Positions 25,451 to 33,597 of a stretch of DNA of 64,000 nucleotides are shown here, piece by piece. Under the pieces are notes generated by a model. The model saw nothing but the letters and a program-made list of their open reading frames with translations, did not search any database and was not told the origin of the DNA. Position numbers and translations under genes: made by a program. The stretch comes from Streptomyces rubiginosohelvolus (GTDB lineage: Bacteria > Actinomycetota > Actinomycetes > Streptomycetales > Streptomycetaceae). The stretch covers positions 1,178,001 to 1,242,000 of the forward strand of contig NZ_BMTW01000001.1 of assembly GCF_014649875.1 (NCBI RefSeq), in the 5' to 3' direction. Position 1 is the stretch's first letter. Every line of letters starts with the position of its first letter.

Positions 25451-26344
25451 TTAAGCCTCCGGAGCCTCCGGCAGCTTGAACAAGGCAGCCGCGTTCCCGT
25501 GACAGACCGCCCGCAACCACGCATCGCCCAGCCCGAGCCGCTCCAACGCCTCCAGCTGGTGGACATACGGGTAGGGAATGTTCGGGAAGTCCGTCCCCAG
25601 CAGGATGCGCTCCCCGAGGTCGGCGAGCCGCCCGCGTTCGGCCGCCGGGAAGGGGCTGAGCCGCTCGCTGAAGTCGGTGAACGCCATGGTCGTGTCGAGC
25701 CGGACCTCCGGATACGCCTCCGCTAGCGCCAGGAACTCCGCGTACTCCGGCATCCCCATGTGCGCGACGATCAGCCGCAGCCGGGGGTGCCGGGCCAGCA
25801 GCCGCCCGATCGGCTCCGGCCCGGTGAACTTGCCCGGCGCGGGCCCCGACCCGCAGTGCATGACCACCGGAATCCCGGCCTCCGCGAGCAGCCCCCACAC
25901 CGGGTCCAGCAACGGATCATTGGCGTCGTAGGCACCCACCTGAAGGTGCGACTTGAACACCCGGGCCCCCGCCTCGACGGCCTCCTTCACGTACACCTCG
26001 ACGCCCTCCTCCGGGAAGAGGGTCGCGGTGTGCAGGCAGTCGGGGGTCCGGCCGGCGAAGTCGGCGGCCCAGCCGTTCAGCCAGCGGGCCATACCGGGCT
26101 TGTGCGGGTAGAGCATGGCGGTGAACCGGACCACCCCGAACGCCCGCAGCAGATCGAGCCGCCGCTCCTCCTCGTACCGGTAGGTGATCGGCCACTCCAG
26201 CCCGGTGAGCGGCCCGGCCGCGTCGAAGTAGGCCCACACCTTGCGCAGGACCTGCTCGGGCATGAAGTGGGTGTGCACGTCGATGATCCCGGGCAGCCCG
26301 AGCCGCTCCCGGAACCGCACCACGTCATCGCTTCCCGTTTCCAT
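25451..26344 (-). CDS. Metal-dependent amidohydrolase (TIM barrel)
   Basis: A 297-residue amidohydrolase-2 family protein: GIIDVHTHFMPEQVL carries the first metal motif HxH; FKSHLQVGAY, PVVMHCGSGP and LIVAHMGMPEYAEF supply the later histidines; RILLGTDFPNIPYPY carries the conserved Asp; AWLRAVCHGNAAALF is the usual C-terminal helix. Such enzymes hydrolyse or decarboxylate aromatic or cyclic substrates; the substrate is unassigned. ATG 26344 follows GAAAGG. It is separate from the upstream DUF2797 gene by 43 bp. Confidence 0.9.
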   Translation of the reverse strand: METGSDDVVRFRERLGLPGIIDVHTHFMPEQVLRKVWAYFDAAGPLTGLEWPITYRYEEERRLDLLRAFGVVRFTAMLYPHKPGMARWLNGWAADFAGRTPDCLHTATLFPEEGVEVYVKEAVEAGARVFKSHLQVGAYDANDPLLDPVWGLLAEAGIPVVMHCGSGPAPGKFTGPEPIGRLLARHPRLRLIVAHMGMPEYAEFLALAEAYPEVRLDTTMAFTDFSERLSPFPAAERGRLADLGERILLGTDFPNIPYPYVHQLEALERLGLGDAWLRAVCHGNAAALFKLPEAPEA

Positions 26345-26387
26345 GCGCAGGCCTTTCGCCGGTCGTCCGGAACGACCACCCGGTCGT

Positions 26388-27371
26388 TCAGAACAACCCA
26401 CCCTGCACACCGCCGCCGCCGATGTCGATGAGGGGGACACGTACATCGCTCCCGGTCACCTCGGTCGCCCCGGTCGCGCGGGTCACCGCCGTCAGGTCCC
26501 AGCCGGTGATCAGCCGCGTATCCAGCACGACCACGCCCCCGTCCGCCACCGCGAGGTGCAGATCGGGCCCGGCCGCCGCGACGAGCCGCCCCGCGACGAC
26601 GCCGCCGTCGACCAGCTCCCGTACCGCCCGGACGGGAGCGGGCGCACTTTCCCGTACCGACCGGCCGGGCGCGGGATCGGCATCGGCATCGGCATCGGGC
26701 GCACGGTCGAGCCCGAAGACGCCCACCTGGTCGACTACTTCGAGGGGCAGCCGCTCCAACGACTCAGGCCAGCCCCGCCCTTCGAGCGCCGCCGCCCGCG
26801 CGTACAGCTCCGCCACCGCCCCGGCCCGCTCCTCCGGCCCCGGCAACTGCCCGCGTACGGCCCGCTTCCTGGCGTACGGGATCCGGTCGGGCACCCCGAG
26901 GGCCGCCCGCAGCACCTCCTCGGTCCGCCGGGCCGCCATGAGGGGCCCGCGCCCCAGCCAGCTGAAGGCCACGGCCCCCTGCTCCCGCAGCCGGGCGGCC
27001 CCGCGCTCCTCCCCGGTGATCCCGACCTTGACCATGCCGGGCCCGAACCAGGCGAGGTACACACGGTACGTCCGGGGGTCGTCCGCCATCGTGTCGGCGG
27101 CCACCGAATGCGCCCGGTCCAGCCGCGCGCACTCGGCGCACCGCCCCCCGGTCGAGCGCCCCGGCACGACGGCCCCCAGCGGGCACACGTTCCCCCGGGC
27201 CCCCACGCAGTGCCGCTCCCCGACGGCCCGAAACCCGAGGCCGGTCCCGTACGCGAGCACGCTCACCCGCCGGTCACCACCCCGGCTCCACCCCAGCTCG
27301 GGCACCTCCCGGGGCCACCGCACCCCGGCACACCGCCACCCACCACCGGATTCCCGGACCGCACACGTCAT
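26388..27371 (-). CDS. DUF2797 domain-containing protein
   Basis: A 327-residue protein of unknown function. The diagnostic part is RTYRVYLAWFGPGMVKVGITG with R-x-x-RL-x-EQGA, a GIY-YIG-like core characteristic of DUF2797. Before it lies a cysteine-rich segment (HCVGARGNVCPLG, GGRCAECARLDRA) likely to bind zinc. The C-terminal third is Ala/Asp/Val-rich with beta propensity. Whether the core is a nuclease is not established. It is flanked by an amidohydrolase and a membrane protein gene in the same direction. Confidence 0.85.
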   Translation of the reverse strand: MTCAVRESGGGWRCAGVRWPREVPELGWSRGGDRRVSVLAYGTGLGFRAVGERHCVGARGNVCPLGAVVPGRSTGGRCAECARLDRAHSVAADTMADDPRTYRVYLAWFGPGMVKVGITGEERGAARLREQGAVAFSWLGRGPLMAARRTEEVLRAALGVPDRIPYARKRAVRGQLPGPEERAGAVAELYARAAALEGRGWPESLERLPLEVVDQVGVFGLDRAPDADADADPAPGRSVRESAPAPVRAVRELVDGGVVAGRLVAAAGPDLHLAVADGGVVVLDTRLITGWDLTAVTRATGATEVTGSDVRVPLIDIGGGGVQGGLF

Positions 27372-27380
27372 CCGGAGATG

Positions 27381-27986
27381 CTAAGCGCGCCCTCCGACAC
27401 CCTCGATCCCCCCGACGCCACCGACGCCACCGACGCCACCGACACCACCGACACCTTCGATCCGCTGCCGCATCGCGACCATGCGCCGCACGAAGCGCCG
27501 GTTGAACCAGATCATCCAGCTCATGAACGCCACACCGAAGCCGAGCGTCCACAGCCCCGCCGGGACATCGCCGGAGGTGAACCAGAGCAACGGCATCCCC
27601 AGGAAGATCACCCCGAGCATGGGGAAGGCCCACCGGCGACTGCGCCGCAGCTTCTCCTCCCGCCGCCGGATCAGCCGGACCATGGCCTCCTGCTCGGCCG
27701 GGTCGTCGGGCAGCTCACCGTTCTTCGCGATGCGCCGCTCCAGCTCCGGCACCCTGTCGGGCTCGGTGCCCACGGCCTTCGCGTCCTGCCGCCTGCGCCG
27801 CATCAGGAACCACGTCAGGAAACCGGCGTAGAAGACACCCCCGACCAACGCCTCCGGCCACGCGGACCAGCCGCGGAACCCCAGCCGAACGGCGACCCCG
27901 ATCACCAGCACCAGCAGCCCGATGACCCACCACTGATCACGCCAACGCCCCTGCTGCGCCTGCCCCTTCGATCCCACTGTGCCCAC
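27381..27986 (-). CDS. Membrane protein with coiled cytoplasmic loop and GVGG-repeat tail
   Basis: About 200 residues. Two TM segments near the N-terminus (about 20-38 and 45-62), a charged central region (about 65-120, RRRRQDAKAVGTEPDRV... helical), two more TM segments (about 125-145 and 150-168), then a tail of repeated GVG units encoded by a 9-bp CCGACGCCA-type tandem repeat at about 27410-27455. GTG 27986 is the longest start; GTG 27977 is better spaced from GGAGG and probably used. No family recognised. Confidence 0.75.
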   Translation of the reverse strand: MGTVGSKGQAQQGRWRDQWWVIGLLVLVIGVAVRLGFRGWSAWPEALVGGVFYAGFLTWFLMRRRRQDAKAVGTEPDRVPELERRIAKNGELPDDPAEQEAMVRLIRRREEKLRRSRRWAFPMLGVIFLGMPLLWFTSGDVPAGLWTLGFGVAFMSWMIWFNRRFVRRMVAMRQRIEGVGGVGGVGGVGGVGGIEGVGGRA

Positions 27987-28096
27987 CTCCGAACGGAGGG
28001 GCGCCCAGCACGCCCCGTAACTCGTCGGCTACCCCGCCCCCGCCACGACGAACGGCCGCTCCCGCCCCCGCGCCCCTCCCCGTTAGGATCCGGACC

Positions 28097-29050
28097 ATGG
28101 CGCTGACCGGGAACCAGATGGACCAGTTCGAGGCTGCCATGCCCCGCCTCAAGGCCATCGCCTACCGCCTCCTCGGCTCGGCGAGCGATGCCGAGGACGC
28201 CGTACAGGACACGTTCCTGCGCTGGCAGGCCGCCGACATCGACCGCATCGAGGTCCCCGCGGCCTGGCTGACGAAGGTCCTCACCAACCTCTGCCTCAAC
28301 GAGCTCACCTCGGCGCGCGCCCGCCGCGAGACGTACGTGGGCCAGTGGCTGCCGGAGCCGCTGCTCGCGGGCGACCCGATGCTCGGCCCGGCCGACACCG
28401 CCGAGCAGCGCGAGTCGGTCTCGTTCGCGGTCCTCGCGCTGATGGAGCGGCTGTCCCCCAACGAGCGGGTGGTGTACGTGCTGCGGGAGGCCTTCGGCTA
28501 CCCGCACCGGAGGATCGCGGAGATCCTGGACATCACGGAGGCGTCCGCCCAGCAGATCCTCCACCGCGCCAAGAAGCACATCGCGGCGGGCCGGACCCGT
28601 ACCGAGATCGACGAGGCGGCCGCCCGGCGCATCGTCGAGGAGTTCCTCACGGCGGCCACCAGCGGCCGGACCGAACCGCTGGTCCAGCTGCTCACCGCGG
28701 ACGCCATCGCGATCGGCGACGGCGGCGGAAAGGTACCGGCCCGCGCGAAGGCGTTCGAGGGGGCCGTGGCCGTCGCGAAGTTCATGCGGAGCCTGTTCAC
28801 CCCCAACCAGGCCGCCCGCCGCCTCATCGGCGGCACCGCGGAGATCCACGTCTCGTCCGCCAACGGGCTGCCCGCCCTGGTGGTCCTGGTCGACGGCCGG
28901 GTCATGGGGGTGGTCTGCCTGGAGTTCACGCCGGACGGCATCGCCGCGTTCCGCAGCCAGGTCAACCCCGACAAGCTCGAACGCGCGACGCGGCAGTGGG
29001 GGGCGACGGACCACGGAACTCCCCTCCTCACCATCCCTCAACACATGTGA
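28097..29050 (+). CDS. ECF41-family sigma factor (SigJ-like)
   Basis: A 317-residue extracytoplasmic-function sigma factor. Region 2 is at about 12-75 (AIAYRLLGSASDAEDAVQDTF), region 4 at about 115-165 (LSPNERVVYVLREAFGYPH, ILDITEASAQQILHRAKKH). The C-terminal SnoaL-like extension (about 180-300) and the motifs WLPEP (in GQWLPEPLL) and NPDKL (in SQVNPDKLERA) identify ECF41, in which the extension replaces an anti-sigma factor and tunes activity. ECF41 genes typically sit next to a single oxidoreductase-type target; here that is the FAD enzyme 84 bp downstream. Confidence 0.92.
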   Translation: MALTGNQMDQFEAAMPRLKAIAYRLLGSASDAEDAVQDTFLRWQAADIDRIEVPAAWLTKVLTNLCLNELTSARARRETYVGQWLPEPLLAGDPMLGPADTAEQRESVSFAVLALMERLSPNERVVYVLREAFGYPHRRIAEILDITEASAQQILHRAKKHIAAGRTRTEIDEAAARRIVEEFLTAATSGRTEPLVQLLTADAIAIGDGGGKVPARAKAFEGAVAVAKFMRSLFTPNQAARRLIGGTAEIHVSSANGLPALVVLVDGRVMGVVCLEFTPDGIAAFRSQVNPDKLERATRQWGATDHGTPLLTIPQHM

Positions 29051-29134
29051 CCCACGTCACACGCACCACCTGTCAGGAATCGACGGCCTGCCCGGTTCAA
29101 GGGGCGAAACCGCGCGAGACAGGAGTGCAGGGAC

Positions 29135-30343
29135 ATGCAGAACATGCGGCAGACCATCCAGCAGCACCGCGTCGTCGTCATCGGAGCCGGATACACCGGG
29201 GCGACCGCCGCCGGACGCCTCGCCAGGCGGCTGCGCGGCGAGGACGTCTCCATCACCCTCGTCAACGCCGAGGCGGACTTCGTCGAGCGCGTCCGGATGC
29301 ACCAGCTGGCGGTGGGCCAGCCCCTCCGCCCCCGCCCCTTCGACGAGATGTTCGCCGGTACGGGCGTCGAGCTGCGCCTCGGGCGGGTGACGGGCATCGA
29401 CGTCGACCGCAGGACGGTGACGGTCACCGGCGCGGACGGGGCTTCGGACCTGGAGTACGACACCCTCGTCTACGCCCTCGGCAGTGCCTGGAACACCCAG
29501 GGCGTCCCGGGCACCACGGAGCACGCCCACGAGATCGCCGGCCGCGACGGAGCCCTGCGCCTGCGCGACCGCCTGGCCGCGCTCGCCCCCGGCAGCCCCG
29601 TGACCGTCGTCGGCGGCGGCCTCACCGGCGTCGAGGCCGCGACGGAACTGGCCGAGACCCGCCCGGACCTCGACGTCTCCCTGATCGCCCGGGCCGGACT
29701 GGGCGACTGGCTCTCCCCCAAGGGCGCGCGCCACCTGCAGAAGGTGTTCAGCAACCTGCGGATCACCACCCACGAACACACCACCGTCCTCGCCGTGCAC
29801 GCAGACCGCGTCACCACCCCCCAGGGCGACATCCCGGCCGCGGTCACCATCTGGACGACGGGCTTCGCGGTCCACCCGATCGCCCGGGCCACGACACTGG
29901 AGACCGGCGACACGGGCCAGATCACGGTCGACGCCACGATGCGTTCGGTCTCCCACCCGGACGTGTACGCCATCGGCGACGCGGCCCTGGTGACCGGCCC
30001 CGGCGACAAGCCGCTGCGCATGTCGTGCGCCTCGGGCGTCCCCACCGCCTGGCAGGCGGCCGACGCCATCGCGGCCCGCCTCACCGACAGCAAGCTCCCG
30101 ACGATCTCGGCCCGCTACTTCAACCAGTGCATCTCGCTGGGCCGCAAGGAGGGCCTGATCCAGTACGTCACCGCCGACGACCGGGCCGTCGACGCAGCCC
30201 TGACCGGCCGCCTGGCGGCGCTCTACAAGGAGTTGGTCTGCAAGGGCGCGGCCTGGGGCGTGGCGAACCCGACGCTGGGCCTGCCGACCCGCCGTCGCCG
30301 GGTGACGGCGGAGCGGGCGCGGGTGGGCGTGCCGGCGGCTTGA
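29135..30343 (+). CDS. NAD(P)/FAD-dependent oxidoreductase (NDH-2-like)
   Basis: A 402-residue two-dinucleotide-binding-domain flavoprotein. The FAD motif is VVVIGAGYTGATAAGRLARR (about 12-31), the NAD(P) motif is VTVVGGGLTGVEAATELAE (about 155-173), and the second FAD motif is HPDVYAIGDAALV. The family includes type II NADH dehydrogenases and ferredoxin/disulfide reductases; there is no CxxC redox pair, so it is more NDH-2-like. It lies directly after the ECF41 sigma gene and is its probable target. A Shine-Dalgarno (CAGGAG) is present upstream of the ATG. Confidence 0.9.
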   Translation: MQNMRQTIQQHRVVVIGAGYTGATAAGRLARRLRGEDVSITLVNAEADFVERVRMHQLAVGQPLRPRPFDEMFAGTGVELRLGRVTGIDVDRRTVTVTGADGASDLEYDTLVYALGSAWNTQGVPGTTEHAHEIAGRDGALRLRDRLAALAPGSPVTVVGGGLTGVEAATELAETRPDLDVSLIARAGLGDWLSPKGARHLQKVFSNLRITTHEHTTVLAVHADRVTTPQGDIPAAVTIWTTGFAVHPIARATTLETGDTGQITVDATMRSVSHPDVYAIGDAALVTGPGDKPLRMSCASGVPTAWQAADAIAARLTDSKLPTISARYFNQCISLGRKEGLIQYVTADDRAVDAALTGRLAALYKELVCKGAAWGVANPTLGLPTRRRRVTAERARVGVPAA

Positions 30344-30431
30344 GGTTACGGCGGTCCGGGCGGGACTCTCGAACTCCCTCTGAGAGCCCCGCCCCACCGA
30401 GCGCCGTCTCCCGCCTGCCCGACCCGGCGTT

Positions 30432-31058
30432 CTAAGAGGCGGCGACCGTCAACGCGTAGTCCACGCCGATGGAGAAGTCGCCCGACCGTCCACGAATCAC
30501 CAGTGAATGCGCTCCGGGCTCCAGGGGCGGCACCTGCACCCAGAGGCCACACCCGGTGGCGATGAAGATCCCTTCCTCCCCGGTGACCGCGTTGCCCGGA
30601 GCCCCCTCCACCACGATGTCGTCGCCTTCATGGGCCTCCGGTTCCACTGGCTCACCGTCGAGCACGACGGTCCCCTGGGCTTCACGCATGAAGGCTGCAC
30701 AACTCTGCCGGTCTCCGTAGGAGTTGATCACGGGCACGACGATCGGCCGCCCGTGGGGAACGCGGCAGTCACGCTTGACCTGACCGCCGAAGGTGCCGGC
30801 CAGGAACCAGACGTCGCGCGGCTGATGACGTCCGCACATGCTCCCGTCCGTGTCAGCGACAGGGTTGGTCGCCTCGGGCTCCGAGGCAGCCCAGGTCCAC
30901 CATCGGCCCTGCAACTCGGCAGACGTGTCCCGCGCGTTCGCCGCCACGGACCCGGCATCCGCTGCATCCCCCGGATCGTCGGCCACCCGTGTCCCACACC
31001 CCGCCAGGGCCACCAGCACTACGGCAGTCAGCCCCGCCGCCCCACCCCTGAACCTCAT
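30432..31058 (-). CDS. Putative lipoprotein of unknown function
   Basis: A 208-residue exported protein. Signal RFRGGAAGLTAVVLVALAGC with lipobox ALAGC, Cys about 21. The mature part has further cysteines (GSMCGRHQP, KRDCRV, QSCAAF, TGCGLW) that could form two disulfides, and an apparent beta-rich C-terminus (GLWVQVPPLEPGAHSLVIRG, FSIGVDYALTV). ATG 31058 has GGAGGGG at good spacing; a longer frame upstream is less likely. No family recognised. It is separated from its neighbours by sizeable gaps, fitting accessory DNA. Confidence 0.75.
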   Translation of the reverse strand: MRFRGGAAGLTAVVLVALAGCGTRVADDPGDAADAGSVAANARDTSAELQGRWWTWAASEPEATNPVADTDGSMCGRHQPRDVWFLAGTFGGQVKRDCRVPHGRPIVVPVINSYGDRQSCAAFMREAQGTVVLDGEPVEPEAHEGDDIVVEGAPGNAVTGEEGIFIATGCGLWVQVPPLEPGAHSLVIRGRSGDFSIGVDYALTVAAS

Positions 31059-31505
31059 CCGTCCCCTCCCACCCGCGCGCGCCTCCCCGGGCAACCGACG
31101 GCGCGACATGAGCGGTCACCCTATCCACGGCCCCGGAACCGAACGCGCGCCGAACGCACTCGGTTGCCCGTGTTGCGGTAACTCGCTGCTGCGCCGCAGC
31201 TCGTCATCGCCCTGTTCCGCGCAGGTCTGAACGCTGAGATATCGGCTCGCGTGTCAGTGGCGACAGCTAGGGTCGGTGCCGCGCGGTCGGCGACGAGGAA
31301 TCCAACTCTGAAGTGCAGCTGCATCCCTGACTCTGTCCGGGGGTGGTCCGGTATCCAACCCGTGGCCCAACCGACGACCAGGCCTTGTTGATGGCCGAGG
31401 AGAAGCCTGTCTGCGCCGGCCTCGCACGATCTTGAAAACCGTCGTGGCAGCGACACCGCCGGGTTGACGCACTTACCGCACTTCGCTGCTGGACACTCCT
31501 GAAAC
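31059..31505. other. About 450-bp gap without a clear gene
   Basis: Minus-strand frames are open at 31121-31519 but show no start with a ribosome-binding site, no family resemblance and weaker codon bias than neighbours. The stretch may be decayed coding DNA. Codon-position GC is clearly less extreme than in the core genes. Confidence 0.5.
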
Positions 31506-31549
31506 GCCAGGGGCCCCAAATCTTACTGGAGCCCCTGGCTTGCTGTGCA
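31506..31549 (-). terminator. Terminator resembling the tRNA-Arg terminator
   Basis: GCCAGGGGC (31506-31514) pairs with GCCCCTGGC (31531-31539), just past the stop of the minus-strand gene at 31556. The bases CTGGCTTGCTGTGCA (31535-31549) match CTGGCCTGCTGTGCA beside tRNA-Arg (32896-32910) at 14 of 15, and the whole hairpins align imperfectly. Confidence 0.6.
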
Positions 31550-31555
31550 GCCGCT

Positions 31556-31834
31556 TCATGACCCAGGAGGGGCGTCCCTGGACGAGGACGGTTGCTGTGG
31601 TTGCGGTACTTCGGTCCTGTACCGCGCTCCCCTGCGCCCCCGACCCTGTCGCACTTGTCGGTATACGTCGATGCTCGCGACCAAGAACATGGCCCCGGCG
31701 GCAAGCGCCCACAGCGCGGAACTTCCCGAGCTGTACAACCGCAGCCCCTGAACCAGGAGATAGACCGAGGTGATCAAACCGATGCAAGGCATCGCCTTGT
31801 CCAACAGACCGCCCTCTTTCAGCGGATTCTTCAT
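31556..31834 (-). CDS. 92-aa two-TM membrane protein
   Basis: Starts MKNPLKEGGLLDKAM, followed by TM1 at about 16-34 (PCIGLITSVYLLVQGLRLY) and TM2 at about 41-58 (LWALAAGAMFLVASIDVY), then a basic, Arg/Gln/Pro-rich cytoplasmic tail (RQVRQGRGRRGARYR). The upstream GGGGGGCGAGC provides a possible ribosome-binding site. No family recognised. It lies in accessory DNA between a tRNA-terminator-like hairpin and a frameshifted DUF4265 gene. Confidence 0.65.
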   Translation of the reverse strand: MKNPLKEGGLLDKAMPCIGLITSVYLLVQGLRLYSSGSSALWALAAGAMFLVASIDVYRQVRQGRGRRGARYRTEVPQPQQPSSSRDAPPGS

Positions 31835-32057
31835 GCTCGCCCCCCCAAGGAGACCGGCAATGTACCGCGCGGGTGGCGTGTGGCGACCCCGGGGGCGAGT
31901 CAATGGGGCCGGGCGCCGCCCCATCCAATGACGGCAGCGCCTGCGTTGTGCCGAGCCATGAGGTTCGGCCTCATCCTTATCAGGCCGATACGCTTCTGTC
32001 GGTGTCAGCTGCTGGTCTCATCCGCTCCATGCAGCCTTGAGCGATGCACCACTCCGG

Positions 32058-32554
32058 TCAATCGTCGGACGACTGCCACCAGTTCAGCGGCTCTGCGTCC
32101 GGTCCGAACACGTTGCTGAAACCCCACTCGACCAGCACGCTCAGGTCTGTTGCCCACAGGTCCATCACGGCCTCGACCGCGGGGAATCCGGCAGCAGCCG
32201 GCACCGTCACCACGATGAACCGCCGGTCGGCGGGCGCCTCCACCAGGCCGCCCAGGGGAACGAAGGCGCTGGTGAGGGATTCCAGCGACTCGGCGTCGAA
32301 GGGTGGCTGGCCGAATGCTTGGATACAAAGGTTCGGGCCTCGGCGCTCAACCTGGAACAGGCCGTCGGCGTCGACTTCAGCAAGTCCCCGGCCGCACAGC
32401 CCTCGACCATGCCAGGGCTACCCGTCAGTTCATAGCTGCCGGAAGCGACAGCCCTGGCAGGAAGCGTCTCGAACACTGGCTTCCCGGAACCGGCAAAGCC
32501 GGCGCGGAGCGCCACGTGGCAGTGGTTGGAGGGTGCGGGGCTCCCGATGTTCAT
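32058..32554 (-). pseudogene. DUF4265 gene, frameshifted
   Basis: The N-terminal half (from ATG 32554) reads VALRAGFAGSGKPVFETLPA, SGSYELTGSPGMVEGCAAGDLL, typical of DUF4265 proteins. It then runs into a wrong frame. The continuation VDADGLFQVERRGPNLCIQ, through PADRRFIVVTVPAAAGFPAV to LNWWQSSDD and stop at 32058, lies in a second frame. The frames join near 32375-32380, so a single-base indel broke the gene. DUF4265 proteins are small, often found in variable regions, of unknown role. A sequencing error is the alternative. Confidence 0.75.
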
Positions 32555-32866
32555 TTCAGCATCCTCCCGCAGTGGGCGCGGATCGATCCATGACTACCGG
32601 ACCGGACGATGTGCCCTGCGTCCCCCAAGCCGTTCCCTTGGGATCACCTGGCTGACCGACCGTTCCGCCGCCCACGTGCGGCAGCGCAAGCGGTTCGCCG
32701 GCTGCAGCGCGGGCCACACGTTCTTCCACGCCGAGGTCGCGATCTGCAAGGTCAGCCGCGACGATCAGATCGACCTCCTGGCCGATGCCACACGTCTGGC
32801 CCTTGAAGGGGAAGACCCCGATGGCCACCACGGTGGCTGTTACTTCGCTGCTGTACGGGCAACGCG
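32555..32866. other. Gap with a possible gene fragment
   Basis: A plus-strand frame contains ITWLTDRSAAHVRQRKRF and AGCSAGHTFFHAEVAICKV, which look protein-like, but upstream and downstream codons do not form a credible complete gene. Probably decayed island sequence; nothing firmer can be supported. Confidence 0.4.
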
Positions 32867-32898
32867 AGAGGCCCCCGGGATTTCTCCTGGGGGCCTCT
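32867..32898 (-). terminator. Terminator of tRNA-Arg(ACG)
   Basis: AGAGGCCCCC (32867-32876) pairs perfectly with GGGGGCCTCT (32889-32898), immediately downstream of the minus-strand tRNA. Confidence 0.8.
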
Positions 32899-32907
32899 GG
32901 CCTGCTG

Positions 32908-32980
32908 TGCACTCGGCAGGATTCGAACCTGCAACCTTCTGATCCGTAGTCAGATGCTCTATCCGTTAAGCTACGAGTGC
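32908..32980 (-). tRNA. tRNA-Arg(ACG)
   Basis: A 73-nt tRNA on the minus strand. The acceptor arms GCACTCG and CGAGTGC pair, with A as discriminator. The anticodon stem TCTGA/TCAGA holds the loop CTACGGA, giving anticodon ACG. The T arm is GCAGG-TTCGAAT-CCTGC. Its A34 is the natural substrate of TadA, encoded at the start of the window. Confidence 0.97.
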
Positions 32981-33166
32981 TTGGCGTTCCGGGCTTTTTC
33001 TTCCCGGTCGGCGTTGCGAGAACAACATTACATGACCTGCGCCGTGACGCGAAATCCATTAGTCGTACCGCTGCTGACCTGCGGAAACAGCCTCGCGGGA
33101 CCTATCTCAGCCAGTCCCCCGAACAGGCCGGCCGCGCCCTCCCGCCCCTCCCTCCCCCCGGAACGA

Positions 33167-33199
33167 CCGAAGCCCCGCGCCAGGGGCACGGGGCTTCGG
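33167..33199 (-). terminator. Terminator of tRNA-Ser(GCT)
   Basis: CCGAAGCCCCG (33167-33177) pairs perfectly with CGGGGCTTCGG (33189-33199), directly after the 3' end of the minus-strand tRNA. Confidence 0.8.
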
Positions 33200-33206
33200 G
33201 ATGGAG

Positions 33207-33297
33207 CGGAGGCGGAGGGATTTGAACCCTCGATGGGCTTTAAGACCCAAACCGCATTAGCAGTGCGGCGCCATAGACCGGACTAGGCGACGCCTCC
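33207..33297 (-). tRNA. tRNA-Ser(GCT)
   Basis: A 91-nt class II tRNA on the minus strand with acceptor GGAGGCG/CGCCTCC and discriminator G. The anticodon stem CCGCA/TGCGG holds loop CTGCTAA (anticodon GCT), followed by a long variable arm and T arm GAGGG-TTCAAAT-CCCTC. Confidence 0.97.
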
Positions 33298-33597
33298 TCC
33301 ACACTCCTCGCGCGGACGCGAGTGGTGCGTGCAGATGATGACACAGTCGAGCGTCGTGCCACCAATCGCCGCCAACGTTACTAGGCCTCCGGGGGGCAGG
33401 GCAAAGCAGTTCGGCGTGGTGGCGCAACGTCCGGGCGCGGTGCGCGTTAGAGAGGGGTGGGGGCCTCGGGTCTCCGTCAGTCGTCCAGTCGTCGTCGCCC
33501 GTTCGTCGTCCGCCGGCGGGGCGCCGGGGCGGGTCCGCGATCCGTCCGTGACCGTCGCCCGTGGCCGGCCCCGCCGCAGAGATCCTGGAGCTTTCGC
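33298..33597. other. 300-bp divergent promoter region
   Basis: Lies between tRNA-Ser(GCT) (minus) and the SSI-like gene (plus). No gene seen. It should hold both promoters; repeated GTCGTC trinucleotides occur at about 33476-33515. Confidence 0.5.

Noticed and set aside
27274..27633. GVGG-repeat DNA at about 27410-27455 considered as a separate repeat element.
   Set aside because: It is the in-frame tail of the membrane protein gene, so it was described there.
31121..31519. Minus-strand open frame as a protein gene.
   Set aside because: No ribosome-binding site, no recognisable family, and weaker codon bias; it also overlaps the downstream terminator.
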